DNA from: Meira nashicola
Taxonomy: Eukaryota; Basidiomycota; Exobasidiomycetes; Exobasidiales; Brachybasidiaceae
DNA length: 64,000 nt
Direction: 5' to 3'
NCBI GenBank assembly: GCA_001600355.1
Contig: BCJU01000001.1
Span: 6,572,013 to 6,636,012 of the forward strand
In this document: piece by piece, positions 1 to 9,101 of the stretch
Numbering within the stretch: position 1 is the first letter of the stretch
How the letters are laid out: each line of letters begins with the position of its first letter
Position numbers and translations under genes: made by a program
Notes under the pieces: model-generated
Database searches by the model: none
What the model saw: only the letters and a program-made list of their open reading frames with translations
Told to the model about the DNA's origin: nothing

Positions 1-714
1 CAACCTACAGAAGATCGAAAAAACACAAAAGTTGAAACAAAGAATGTTGTTATGCCACAGAGGGTTGTACGATCTCCGATTGAAACTGTTTCTATTCCAT
101 CTTCGCCAGACGTATTTGGAAGTCGACCGATGCCAAAAGAGGCAATACAACGTAACAAAGTACCAATAGCAACTGCATCATCAAAACGTACGAGCACACT
201 CACAAAGAATATGGGAGCGCGTGGTATGCTATTAGGGAATGCTACACCATCTACAACCACAAAACAACGTACAAAACCACAAGTGAAGACATCGATTCCA
301 GTTGCATCTCCAAGACCAAAGTTCTTTGCTTCTCCTCCTTTAACAAAGAAACAGAATCGAGAAGAAGAATTGAATCAGTTGGGTGATATAATGGAAGCAC
401 TTTCCATGACAGTAGCACAAGAAGATGAGAATAAGGAAAACGTACCTGATGTGGTGATGAACACAAAGAAGGACAACACACCACCTCTTCCAGAAAGGCG
501 GAATAGTTCTGACTCTAAAAGAAGGTCATGCGAATTGGAACCTCTTCAAACAATCAATGGTTCAGAAGATGCAAAACGAATGAAAATGCAATCTCCCAGT
601 TCAATAATTCAATCTAGACCAATCCTTTCACCACGTTCAACTAGAAACGCTGTTAGACCTGCATTTCACTTTGGCAGAATGGCACCTTTAGTCATTTCAG
701 GAAAGAAGATTTAA
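1..714 (+). CDS. KEN-box-containing disordered protein, C-terminal part (5' end outside window)
   Basis: The reading frame is open from the first base, so the start codon lies upstream and this is the C-terminal portion of a longer protein; the first internal Met is at 52. The visible 237 residues are low complexity, basic and Ser/Pro-rich, with no recognisable fold. Around 423-449 they encode DENKENVPD, a textbook KEN box followed by proline, the APC/C-Cdh1 degron of many cell-cycle proteins. Several Ser-Pro sites and basic KR clusters suggest phosphorylation and nuclear location. The protein ends in RMAPLVISGKKI. I do not recognise the family. A cell-cycle or spindle protein is an inference from the degron alone. 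Confidence 0.6.
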   Translation, partial: QPTEDRKNTKVETKNVVMPQRVVRSPIETVSIPSSPDVFGSRPMPKEAIQRNKVPIATASSKRTSTLTKNMGARGMLLGNATPSTTTKQRTKPQVKTSIPVASPRPKFFASPPLTKKQNREEELNQLGDIMEALSMTVAQEDENKENVPDVVMNTKKDNTPPLPERRNSSDSKRRSCELEPLQTINGSEDAKRMKMQSPSSIIQSRPILSPRSTRNAVRPAFHFGRMAPLVISGKKI

Positions 715-782
715 AAATTGTATAATAATATTCTCTGTTTTGATATACCATAATTTAACAGGCAGGAAAGGGCGGACATTGA

Positions 783-828
783 TTCCGGTTCCGGTTTAAT
801 ATCTCATTCCGACTCCTAAGTGACGTCA
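783..828 (+). promoter_or_regulatory. Promoter module upstream of the first peptide gene, with CRE-like TGACGTCA
   Basis: TTCCGGTTCCGGTTTA (783-798) is followed by CTCATTCCGACTCCTAAG (803-820) and the perfect palindrome TGACGTCA (821-828), an ATF/CREB-type site. The first two blocks recur at 1761-1776 and 1802-1818 upstream of the third peptide gene. The second block lies 149 nt from the start codon here and 147 nt there, which argues for a functional or recently duplicated promoter. The TGACGTCA site is found only here. Confidence 0.5.
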
Positions 829-951
829 TTCCTTCCACACGGAAGCGTTCGAGTAAAATTAGAAAATAGAAAATAGAGAAAATTAGTGAGCCATCAATCT
901 TTTCTATCTTGACATCCGATTATCATCCTTTCAAGACACAATTGCCAAAAA

Positions 952-1095
952 ATGAAAATTAAACTCACTACAACATTTGCAATCATATTATTGATTTGCT
1001 CAACTTCTACTTTAGCCATTCCAAATGATTACACAACAAAAAATGTTAAAAGATACATTTATTGTCCTCACAAAGTTCAAAATTGTGTAGTTTAA
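952..1095 (+). CDS. Small secreted peptide precursor, C-P-x5-C-V family, copy 1
   Basis: A 47-residue ORF with an N-terminal hydrophobic signal peptide (residues 1 to about 22, ending STLA), a short spacer, a dibasic Lys-Arg site (NVKR, residues 31-34) and a C-terminal segment YIYCPHKVQNCVV. Kex2-like cleavage after KR would release a 13-residue peptide whose two cysteines are six residues apart and could form one disulfide. The next gene has the same length, the same KR position and nearly the same tail, so this is a real conserved gene despite its size. The function is unknown. A secreted signalling or antimicrobial peptide is possible. It is not a CaaX pheromone, because the last Cys is third from the end and there is a signal peptide. 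Confidence 0.7.
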   Translation: MKIKLTTTFAIILLICSTSTLAIPNDYTTKNVKRYIYCPHKVQNCVV

Positions 1096-1428
1096 ACAAG
1101 AAAGAAGGGTGAATGGAGAAGTGGTATATCTTATCCCACGGTACAAGCTCGTATTAAGGGGCTTGCTTATATTTATCTCAACCAAATAGCATCGAATGCT
1201 CAATTCAACATTCCTAAGACATAAGTGTGTCCTCTTTGACTGAGTTAAACACTGAGAAGGGAATTGACCAAAATCAAACCAGCTTCATATTTTTTCTTCT
1301 ATCTTAATTATTACAACCAATACGCAGCGCAACGCTTTTGTTGTTCTTTCTCTATACTACCAATCTTACTGTATTCCCTGCAACATTATTATTCGACTTT
1401 TAACAATTACAAATTAAAACAATTTTCG
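1096..1428. other. Intergenic region between peptide genes 1 and 2
   Basis: AT-rich spacer. It should hold the terminator of copy 1 and the promoter of copy 2. I see no TATA box like those of the neighbouring peptide genes and no copy of the 783-820 promoter module. I see no RNA gene. Confidence 0.4.
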
Positions 1429-1572
1429 ATGATGCAAAACAAATTCATTCTACCTTTAGCAATTCTGCTTTTTGTCTTTTCAATTTCTACTTTAGCAGTA
1501 CCTATCACAAGTACTAAATCAACAAACGTCAAAAGATATTGTCCTCATAAAATTCAAGATTGTGTGTTATAA
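1429..1572 (+). CDS. Small secreted peptide precursor, C-P-x5-C-V family, copy 2
   Basis: A 47-residue ORF starting at a double Met (1429 or 1432). Residues 1 to about 23 form a signal peptide (FILPLAILLFVFSISTLA), followed by a Thr/Ser spacer, a dibasic NVKR site at residues 33-36 and the 11-residue tail YCPHKIQDCVL. It is a tandem paralogue of the gene at 952: same length, the same TSTLA/STLA signal end, the same NVKR site and the CPHK-[VI]-Q-[ND]-CV core. The differences in the tail are conservative (V/I, N/D), which suggests purifying selection on a processed cyclic peptide. An upstream in-frame extension exists but begins without ATG and looks non-coding. Confidence 0.7.
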   Translation: MMQNKFILPLAILLFVFSISTLAVPITSTKSTNVKRYCPHKIQDCVL

Positions 1573-1948
1573 GCAAGTAGGAAGTTTCACTCATTGAATG
1601 GTCTTTAACGCAATCTCTCTTTATATACACTGTACTGATGCTTTCTTTCAGTAGCACAACCTGTATCTGAATTTTATTATTCTTTTATTGCCTTCTTTTA
1701 ATGTTCAAAACGCCCCTAAATGTGAGAAATATCATCATTACCGCGTAATTATTTCATACCTTCCGTTTTCGGTTTATCAATTAATATCCCTTCTCAATGG
1801 CCTCATTCCTACTCCTAAAGCCCCATCCGATTCAGGGGAATCGAAACGCCGCCGCTATACAAAAGTATGAAGAATATAAAGAGGCATGATTCATACGGTC
1901 TCCTTCTTTCGTTACAATTCAAAGCTTAACATATTTTTCATCAACAGT
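1573..1948. promoter_or_regulatory. Promoter region of peptide gene 3, with shared module and TATA-like box
   Basis: Holds TTCCGTTTTCGGTTTA (1761-1776; 14 of 16 identical to 783-798) and CTCATTCCTACTCCTAA (1802-1818; 16 of 17 identical to 803-819). A TATA-like ATATAAAG is at 1874-1881, 75 nt before the ATG. The matching spacing to the start codon ties this gene to peptide gene 1. Confidence 0.5.
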
Positions 1949-2131
1949 ATGCATTCTCACATTATCAAGCTCAACCTTATCTTGGCTATTATCTTTTCCG
2001 TCTTTATGACAACTTCAATTGCAATTGCTGCTCCTCCAAAACCTCCTCCGCCAAAAGATAAACCAAAACCTCCACCATCACACAGTTCGGAAGGGGGTTA
2101 TTGTCCAGGTGGACATCCTCATTGTGTATGA
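1949..2131 (+). CDS. Small secreted proline-rich peptide precursor, C-P-x5-C-V family, copy 3
   Basis: A 60-residue ORF. Residues 1 to about 28 form a signal peptide ending IAIAA. They are followed by a proline/lysine stretch (PPKPPPPKDKPKPPP), a Ser-rich linker and the tail GGYCPGGHPHCV. The tail keeps the Y-C-P start, the six-residue Cys spacing and the final Cys-Val of copies 1 and 2, although the rest has diverged and there is no Lys-Arg site before it. An in-frame Met at 1886 is less likely, because only the 1949 start puts the hydrophobic segment at the N terminus. The shared promoter module links it to the gene at 952. Function unknown. Confidence 0.65.
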   Translation: MHSHIIKLNLILAIIFSVFMTTSIAIAAPPKPPPPKDKPKPPPSHSSEGGYCPGGHPHCV

Positions 2132-2388
2132 AAGGTGAATGTTGTTCTATATTTTTGAATAGTTGATCATCTTGTTAACGAAATAAAATATTTCCCTCTT
2201 TTTTCTCACTCTTCTTTGTTTAATAAGAATAATTTTATTCTCTATACATTTTAACATAAAGTGGTTCGTGTGGCCCATACCTTACTCCCCCCACGCGTGT
2301 ATCTGAAATTTGTTTTATCTCGATTGTAGTCGCGTGTGCATTTATAGTAGTACAACATTGACGACCATCTTGTTATTTATTTATTAAG
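2132..2388. other. Intergenic region upstream of SGF11
   Basis: AT-rich, with pyrimidine runs. Nothing recognisable beyond the expected terminator of the peptide gene and promoter of the next gene. Confidence 0.4.
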
Positions 2389-3519
2389 ATGCCTTCTAGA
2401 AATGCAAGAAGGTCATCAACACATCATTCAAGTATAGCACCTGAAGATGTTGGCTCAAGATCATCAATTGCTCCTGGCTTTCCAGATGATGCAAAGTATA
2501 CTTTAGCTTCAAGTTTATTAGCAACAATGATGAGAGAAGTAATTATTGATCATGCATTGATGGCACATAAAAGTATAACCAAATTGAAAAGATCACAAGG
2601 AAGATTGCAAGGTGGATGTTCAGTTTGTAAAACAACATGTCAATCTTCAACTTTGGAAAATAATCAAGGTACTACAAAAGGGGAAAGTTCTATAAAAGAA
2701 GAAGATGAAAATTCAACAACCACTACCAACAACGAATCAACAAATACAACAATTCAACCAAAAGGTTTGGAAATATATCATAATAATCCACTTTTATCTT
2801 GCATTATTTGTTCAAGACAAGTTTCGGCAAATAGATATGCACAACATTTAGCATCTTGCGTTGGAGTTGGAAAAGGAGGAATTGCACGTAGAAAAGGAAA
2901 ATCAAACGGAAATTCAAAAGTGAAAACTGCATTAGAGAATAGAAAAAGAGCTGGATTATTAATGAGCGGAGCATCAACGCCAATTCAACAACGTTCAAAT
3001 TCAATTAATGATGATGGAACAGGTATTGCAAGCGATGATGAATTCATTAAAAGATCAAAATCAAATCTTTCTAATTCGTTCACTAAAAGATCTGCAAGTC
3101 CAGCTATGATGGATAATTCTGCTGATTCAAAAAAGCTACGAACGGAAGATGGACCTTCAAGAGCACATTCTCTTCTTGGTGCTTCTGCTTTGGCTGCTTC
3201 TCAACCTGCTACAGGTTCACCACTCAATCCACTACGACATTCCAAAACGATCACAATCGATAGCGATGAAGATGAAGAAGATGACGAAGACGAAGAAGAG
3301 GAAGAAGGTGCGATATCCATGTCTCAAGGTCAGAAATCTACAAATGCTCCTCAATCTTCTAGTGTTCTGAGTGGAGAAGAAGGAAGTGACTTCGCAGGAG
3401 ATGATTCAGGTTCTGATGACGATAATGAATCCGAAGATGGAAGTTATCAAGAAAGACCAAAAGGTCATCATAGATCAGAAACTGCTTCTCTTCAAAGTGA
3501 ACCTGAAGATGACTTTTAA
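2389..3519 (+). CDS. SGF11: SAGA-associated factor 11 (Sgf11) homologue
   Basis: 376 residues, intronless. The N-terminal helix around residues 38-65 (LASSLLATMMREVIIDHALM) resembles the Sgf11 helix that binds Sus1/Sgf73 in the SAGA deubiquitinase module. The zinc finger C138-x2-C141-x11-H153-x3-C157, in the context CIICSRQVSANRYAQHLASC, matches the Sgf11/ATXN7L3 finger with its S-x-x-R-x-x-x-H-L signature. In yeast this finger docks Ubp8 on the nucleosome acidic patch for H2B deubiquitination. A basic patch follows (ARRKGKSNG). The C-terminal half is disordered, with an acidic run of Asp/Glu near residues 290-305 and an acidic tail. It is much longer than yeast Sgf11 (about 100 residues), as is common in basidiomycetes. 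An additional CxxC pair near residues 77-84 is unexplained. Confidence 0.82.
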   Translation: MPSRNARRSSTHHSSIAPEDVGSRSSIAPGFPDDAKYTLASSLLATMMREVIIDHALMAHKSITKLKRSQGRLQGGCSVCKTTCQSSTLENNQGTTKGESSIKEEDENSTTTTNNESTNTTIQPKGLEIYHNNPLLSCIICSRQVSANRYAQHLASCVGVGKGGIARRKGKSNGNSKVKTALENRKRAGLLMSGASTPIQQRSNSINDDGTGIASDDEFIKRSKSNLSNSFTKRSASPAMMDNSADSKKLRTEDGPSRAHSLLGASALAASQPATGSPLNPLRHSKTITIDSDEDEEDDEDEEEEEGAISMSQGQKSTNAPQSSSVLSGEEGSDFAGDDSGSDDDNESEDGSYQERPKGHHRSETASLQSEPEDDF

Positions 3520-3599
3520 TATTTTTTATGTGAAATTATGTATCATAGTGATAATGTTTATTGTACAGTGTTTGAATTTATAATACAGTTACCATTTCC

Positions 3600-4316
3600 T
3601 TATACATCTAATTCAGCAAGACGTTTTTGCAATTCAGCTTTGCGTGCTTGGAGTTCTTCAATATCGCCTTGAGCGACAACATTGGCCAATTCTACCGAAA
3701 GTGACCGATTGAGAAGTTCTGCCCAACGTTTGTTCAATCGAGAAAGTTCTTCTCCAGCTTGTGTTTGTTCGGCTTTTCTGGTTCGATTGATATTATCTGA
3801 TTGCGATTTGATTTTTTCACTTTCTTGTGTGAATGTTCTTATAAATGCTTCTTGTTGAAAATTATGTAAACGCCATTGATTTGCACCAAACTTTTTGAGT
3901 AATTCCAAGTTTGTCGATCGAATGTCAGAATGCATTAATTGTGTTTCTGCGTTTGCAATCGCATCTTCCCATTCCTTTTCGTTTGTTGGATCGGATGGGT
4001 CGTCCATTCGATACCTTTGTGTGTCAATTGCAGTGGGTGGAATAGATTGTTCTATTCTCTGCAATTGTTCTAGCAATTGAGAATTATTTGTGAAAAGTTC
4101 AATCTTTGGTGGTAGTCTATCATCATCAAATTTTGCAAAATCATCATTCTTCATCTCTGCTGCTAATTCACGTTCTACCTTTGCTCGCATTCCAATCCGG
4201 TCAATTTCATCGTCATAATATGGTAGTGCATCGTGTGTTGGTAGATTAGCTTTATATTCTCTTGCAATTTCATAAGACGTTGAAGCAATGTTGCCATTTT
4301 CTATCGTGGCCATCAT
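3600..4316 (-). CDS. Pre-mRNA splicing factor SPF27/BCAS2 (Prp19 complex)
   Basis: 238 residues from the Met at 4316 (a second Met follows at once). An upstream in-frame Met at 4388 would add a Cys-containing stretch unlike the family. Landmarks of the BCAS2/SPF27 family are visible: DALPYYDDE near the N terminus, ANAETQLMHSDIRSTNLELL in the middle, then FGANQWRLHN and a long C-terminal coiled coil (roughly residues 155-238) rich in Glu/Arg/Leu. The family is a core subunit of the Prp19/NTC complex that activates the spliceosome, in the nucleus. Its 3' end faces that of SGF11, about 80 nt away, so the two genes are convergent. Confidence 0.85.
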   Translation of the reverse strand: MMATIENGNIASTSYEIAREYKANLPTHDALPYYDDEIDRIGMRAKVERELAAEMKNDDFAKFDDDRLPPKIELFTNNSQLLEQLQRIEQSIPPTAIDTQRYRMDDPSDPTNEKEWEDAIANAETQLMHSDIRSTNLELLKKFGANQWRLHNFQQEAFIRTFTQESEKIKSQSDNINRTRKAEQTQAGEELSRLNKRWAELLNRSLSVELANVVAQGDIEELQARKAELQKRLAELDV

Positions 4317-4616
4317 GTATACTCTACCTCCAGATGGATGTAAGGGAGATGTGTAACATTTAGGCTCCACAAAGCAAGAATTCCACAAAATGTCAATCGT
4401 GTTCTGTCACGTGTTTGTATAGATAATGCCTTTAGCGCTTGTGCACAAATACGCCCCCGATCAACTTTTAGACAGACAGCAGCCAATCAATTGGCGTGGA
4501 AATGTTGTAAGCGGGTAGAAGGGGCGTGTAGTCTATAATGAACAAAAGAGGTGATGCTTACAAACAACTTCTTCCGAAACGATCATCGTCACCAACATCA
4601 TAAAAAATCGATCAGC

Positions 4617-5480
4617 ATGGCTGCTGCGATAAGACAAACTGCAACTTCGGCTGCTACAAGGAGGCTAACACAAAACGCCCTATTACGTTCAAGCGGAATG
4701 GCTTTGATGCCTTCTGTACGTAGCAGCAATTTCCACTCCTCTGTCAAAGCTTCACAACCTGCTGGAAAAGGTGATCAAGTTCATTCTTTTTCACCTTATC
4801 CAGAATCAGCAGGAACGAATCCGATGGAAAAATACGCTGAAATTCAAGGACCACTACACGATTACGGAAGTTACATCACTTCTTGTTTACCCAAATATAT
4901 TCAACAATTCAGTGTGGTAAAGGATGAATTAACACTTTATATCGCACCTGCATCCGTTTTGCCAGTTTTGCATTTCTTACGTGATCATACACAAACACAA
5001 TTTAAAGCATTAATGGACGTTAGCGGAGCAGATTATCCAACACGTTCACAAAGATTCGAAGTCGTTTATCATCTTTTAAGCGTTCGTTATAATGCAAGAA
5101 TTCGTGTTAAAACATATGCAGATGAAGTAACTCCCGTTCCATCTGCTTGTTCACTTTTCAGTAGCGCAGATTGGTATGAACGTGAAATTTATGATATGTA
5201 TGGTGTCTTCTTTGCCGGACATCCTGATTTACGTCGTCTATTAACCGATTACGGTTTCGAAGGTCACCCATTGCGTAAAGATTTCCCTTTGACAGGTTAT
5301 ACAGAAGTTCGTTATGATGAAGAACGTAAACGTGTTGTTACCGAACCTCTACAACTCACTCAAGCATTCCGTAACTTTGAATCTTCTTCGCCTTGGGAAC
5401 AAGTTGGACAAGGTGAATCATACAAACCTGCCGAATATAAACTCACACCTCCAAAACCAAAGGAAGAGGAAAAGAAATAA
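4617..5480 (+). CDS. NADH:ubiquinone oxidoreductase 30 kDa subunit (NDUFS3 homologue), mitochondrial
   Basis: 287 residues from the Met at 4617. Earlier in-frame starts at 4551 (GTG) and 4554 add a His-rich stretch that does not look like a presequence. The N terminus ([19 protein letters not shown]) is a basic, Ala/Ser/Thr-rich mitochondrial targeting peptide. The complex I 30 kDa signature is clear: [20 protein letters not shown], then [21 protein letters not shown] and [16 protein letters not shown]. The protein is part of the peripheral N/Q-module arm that passes electrons to ubiquinone. Intronless. It is divergent from SPF27, with a spacer of about 300 nt. Its presence shows an organism with complex I, unlike Saccharomyces. 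Confidence 0.95.
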   Translation: MAAAIRQTATSAATRRLTQNALLRSSGMALMPSVRSSNFHSSVKASQPAGKGDQVHSFSPYPESAGTNPMEKYAEIQGPLHDYGSYITSCLPKYIQQFSVVKDELTLYIAPASVLPVLHFLRDHTQTQFKALMDVSGADYPTRSQRFEVVYHLLSVRYNARIRVKTYADEVTPVPSACSLFSSADWYEREIYDMYGVFFAGHPDLRRLLTDYGFEGHPLRKDFPLTGYTEVRYDEERKRVVTEPLQLTQAFRNFESSSPWEQVGQGESYKPAEYKLTPPKPKEEEKK

Positions 5481-5563
5481 AATTGAGCCAAGACAATTGT
5501 TTGTAGTAGAATGTAGATCTAGTCAAATCGATTTCACGTTGTTATTCAATGCTCTGTGTGATG

Positions 5564-5574
5564 CCCCCCCCCCC
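5564..5574 (+). repeat. Poly-C tract of 11
   Basis: A run of eleven C in the short convergent 3' region between the complex I and ULP1 genes. A homopolymer of this kind is prone to length variation and sequencing error. No gene depends on its length. Confidence 0.8.
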
Positions 5575-5649
5575 TTGGAAGTGGTAGGTGATATTATTAT
5601 TATTAAATTAATCTACATACATACAGTACAACAATTTGGGTACAAATCA

Positions 5650-7266
5650 ATCCAAAAGGTTTGTCGTCGCAATCTCGTACACCATCCGTTTACGAAGATA
5701 CGGCATATCTTGTTGAGAGAAGTTCCATTCCTCTTCTTCTTCTCCCTCTGAATCACTTTCTTCCTCTGAATCTTTTTTCTGAGCGGCTAATTCAGCACTT
5801 CGAACAACAATCTGTTTCGCATCTAAAGGAGGCGGTAGTGGTCCTTCCCAAGGATTTCGTCTACTGAGCTGTTCTATCGTCATACTGGCAAATACACCAC
5901 AATCGAATCCGTTTGCTTGTTCAGGACTTTCTTTTGAAAAGTATCGTTTCCAACCGCTTAGGTCCAATTGACCAAATTCACCTTTTTTCTTATCGTTATA
6001 TTCGCTTTGAACGTAATCCGATAAAATTTGAAATGCTTTTCGGTTATGAGAATGCATGCTGTCGTAATACTCAAATCGTGATTTTCGCATATTGATTGCC
6101 GCACAAACCCAATGTGCTTGTCCAATATTGATCGGTAAAAGGATCAAATCTTTTGTGAAAATATCAACTTTTCTTGTCCATTGTCGAACACCTGCATAAC
6201 CTTGCTTACTTAGCTTTTCAAAGAAGAATGTGTTGAAAACATGAACATTCCATATTCCATTCCATCGCTTTTTCACTTCTGCAATCAATTCGAGATCTTT
6301 TATTCGTTGAGAGTCATCGGTGTATTCGTTCGCCTGCACTCTTTCTCGCGCTTGTAATACATCAATTCGTTTTTGAGCTGCAATTCCACTTCTTCGTTCG
6401 ATCATCTTTAAGTAGAAATTGATCACTTCATCATTCAACCATTGTCTAGGTAATAATTTTTGGATATCATGCGACTCTACGCCTGCACCGGGTATTGATG
6501 CAATCTTTCCTTGTTTGCGGAACGTACCATCGACCAAGATACTTTGCTCATCATCCAAATCCATCGGTAGTGGTTGTCTTCCAAGAATTCCACGAAGTTT
6601 TCGTTCTCTCTCTTTACGTTCTTTTTCCAACCTTTCAGTTTGTTTGATAGCTCTACGTGGAACACGTAATGATTTTCGTTGTTTGACTTTATCTGCATCT
6701 AAGATACTTCGTAAATGTCGAATTTTAATTTGATCTTCTGGTGCATGATCATCTAAAGCTCTTGCAACTTGAACTTTATATTGTAAAATTTCATCAAGTT
6801 TTATTTTTGAAGATGGAAATTTTCTAACAAAACTTGATTTTAATTGACTGATTATACTCTTGAGAGATTGACTTGTAGTTGATTTTGCTTTTTCACGATG
6901 TTCTATAAATCCTATCGGATTCTTTTTTCGATAACCAGTTTTCCAACCACCACCGAATGAACCTGCTTGACTTGTATAACCAAGCTCTTGGATTGTAAAA
7001 GAAGCATTTCCATTATTCAACAAGCTTGTTGAACCCATACTCGGTCGTGCAATCATGATGCCGGGTTGATCTCCTTTGATGAAAGTTAGTGAAGAGGAAA
7101 AGGCGGTGTGTAGGTCTTTTACTGGATCATTGGTTGATGTGAATGGTTTTGATTTGTTGGATTCTTTGATCAGAATTTTCTCTTCGTATGATGAATCTTC
7201 AGAGCTGCTATCTACTTCAATCTCTCTTTGCTTGCCTTTATTCGGCATGAGTTGATCTTCCTCCAC
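5650..7266 (-). CDS. ULP1: SUMO protease of the Ulp1/SENP family (C48)
   Basis: 539 residues, with the stop at 5647-5649. The N-terminal ~260 residues are disordered and charged, with basic clusters (RRAIKQTERLEKERKERER) likely to act in nuclear targeting. The C-terminal catalytic domain holds the C48 triad: His385 in QAHWVCAAIN, Asp402 in FEYYDSMHS and Cys456 in NGFDCGVFA. The Trp after the His and the substrate-tunnel segment LLPRQWLNDEVINFYL are also present. Members process the SUMO precursor and deconjugate SUMO, typically at nuclear pores. A Glu-rich stretch (DSEEESDSEGEEEEEW) lies near the C terminus. The gene is convergent with the complex I gene. Confidence 0.92.
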
Positions 7267-7619
7267 CAGGTTGGCTAAGTTTCACTTTTTGCTCTCTTCC
7301 AATCGTCGTTCTGGTTGAGAAGAGAAACTTTAAGCTAATCGATTATTATCTTTTCTTCTCTTTTTCTTGCTTCTAATGCAATCATCCAAGCATTTTTTGG
7401 TACAATCAAGTGGATGCTTTCAGATGCATGTCAGAAAAGAAGAATTGATGCACTGCACACACAATCAGCAACCCAAAAAAAACACTCAAATACAAAACAC
7501 GAACGCGTAAAGAAGTTAAATTGGAAACGCCCTCTTACAGATTCAGTCTTTAGCGTAGGCTATTGTTATTGTTTATACATATTTGACCATCAACAAATCA
7601 TATCTTTCTACATACAACT
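7267..7619. other. Intergenic region between ULP1 promoter and hydrolase 3' end
   Basis: About 350 nt holding the ULP1 promoter and the terminator of the hydrolase at 7620. AT-rich with pyrimidine runs. No small gene or RNA recognised. Confidence 0.4.
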
Positions 7620-8786
7620 CTACCACTTTCCTTCTTGTAATCGTTTTGAAGCCACGGTAAAAGCATCATCTAAGATTGCATTAACTTTTTCGGGTTCTTG
7701 AACGACTGTAACATGTCCAACGCCAGGTAAAATGTGTAAATCTGCTTTTGGCATATGCTTTTTCAAATGATGTGAATTTTCAGGATTGACTAAATTATCA
7801 TCATCACCTGTAATAATTGTTATTTTTGGAATTGCTTCATTTATTCTTGATAATTGTGAAGGTGAAATTCTATGTGTTACTACTCCACGTACTTGTGCTA
7901 ATGCTCCGTATAATGTTTGTCTACGTGTGAACGTATAACGGAAAGCAAACATTTCTTGAAATGTTTCCCTGTTTGTACGTTTTTTAGGATCTTTTTCATT
8001 GATAGATTCGAGGAATTTTGTAGGGAAGAGCATTTCGCATACTCTATTAACACGATATTGATCATTATCGAATCCTAAAGTACGACCTGCGATTAATCTT
8101 GAAATTGTAGAAATTCCTGTGAAAGGAGGTAAACTAGTCCTTAAATCCTTTTCTCCATTTCCACGTCCACTTGTTGTACTGATCAAAGTTAAACTTTTTA
8201 CACGTTCAGGTGCCAATTTTGCAATTTCCAAAGAAATCATTCCTCCCATCGAAACTCCTACAACATTAATGTCACGCAAACCTGTCCAACCAACATGATC
8301 GCAAACTTCTAAAACATCTTGTGCCATTTCAGAAGTTTTATATCTTCCAGAAGGAATTTCTGTATTTCCATAACCACGATTATCCAAAACTAAACATGAA
8401 AATGAAGGATCCTCCACTAAATGTTCAACTTGATTTAACCAACCGAAACAACTATTATTTAATCCCATAATAAAGACAACATGATTTGGACCTTTTCCAT
8501 GTACTTCATAATAAACGTTAAATCCTCGCTTTTCACTTCCTTGTTCGTTTGCATATGGAGCCTTTGCACCTTTTGCTATTGCATCAGGAGAAGGCATCTT
8601 ATTTCCACCAACAGGTACTCGAGTCCTTGCAACTTTACAATATCCTTTTTGTGCGCATGTTTTTGGATTGAATGCAGTTGGTGAATAACCTTCTGGCTTT
8701 GATTCTGCTTCTTTTCTTGCTTGATCTAATGTTTGAATAGTTGCGCCAGAATAAACTGCTCCTAATGGTAATCCTGTTTCAGCCAT
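7620..8786 (-). CDS. Alpha/beta hydrolase fold protein
   Basis: 388 residues, intronless. The fold is recognised from the oxyanion region (VVFIMGLNNSCFGW), a strand and turn LVLDNRGYGNTE, the nucleophile elbow GVSMGGMIS (serine nucleophile), an acid residue in ITGDDDNLVNPENS and the terminal catalytic His in PGVGHVTVVQEPEKV. The N-terminal 70 residues are an extension with a KTCAQKGYC segment. There is no signal peptide, so it is probably cytosolic. Relatives are annotated as hydrolases or acyltransferases without a firm substrate, and I cannot name one. Confidence 0.85.
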   Translation of the reverse strand: MAETGLPLGAVYSGATIQTLDQARKEAESKPEGYSPTAFNPKTCAQKGYCKVARTRVPVGGNKMPSPDAIAKGAKAPYANEQGSEKRGFNVYYEVHGKGPNHVVFIMGLNNSCFGWLNQVEHLVEDPSFSCLVLDNRGYGNTEIPSGRYKTSEMAQDVLEVCDHVGWTGLRDINVVGVSMGGMISLEIAKLAPERVKSLTLISTTSGRGNGEKDLRTSLPPFTGISTISRLIAGRTLGFDNDQYRVNRVCEMLFPTKFLESINEKDPKKRTNRETFQEMFAFRYTFTRRQTLYGALAQVRGVVTHRISPSQLSRINEAIPKITIITGDDDNLVNPENSHHLKKHMPKADLHILPGVGHVTVVQEPEKVNAILDDAFTVASKRLQEGKW

Positions 8787-9101
8787 TTTGAATGAGAAAT
8801 ATGAATGTATGCGTTGTGATGGCAGTGAAGTAACCCTTTATTCAAATGAGTTTCAGTAAACGACCCTTTTCTCTTTCCTAATCCGCTCTTAGAATTACCG
8901 AATTCCGCGGTAACCGCAAGAGTGATATTGTGCCTGTTTAAATTTTTAAACCGAATTCTATATTCCATTGTGGAGTTTCGGTCTGTGAAAGGTGACTTAA
9001 TTCACAGGCTAGTGGCGGGACCGCGTATTCAAATTTCCCGCACTTCCTTACACAGTACACAATATTTGATTGATACATTCATGAAGAATTACAAGAAATA
9101 T
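8787..9101. promoter_or_regulatory. Promoter of the 8786 hydrolase, with TCCGCGGT
   Basis: Spacer between the hydrolase start and the MFS gene stop. TCCGCGGT lies at 8904-8911, about 120 nt upstream of the hydrolase ATG, next to TAACCGC. CCG/CGG half-sites in this arrangement are typical of Zn2Cys6 regulators. The role is inferred. Confidence 0.3.

Noticed and set aside
952..1572. Mating pheromone precursors with a CaaX box
   Set aside because: The last Cys is third from the end, not fourth, and the precursors have signal peptides, which lipopeptide pheromones lack. No STE3-type receptor gene is nearby.
5564..5574. Poly-C run as a frameshift switch
   Set aside because: It lies in a convergent 3' untranslated region, so no reading frame depends on its length.
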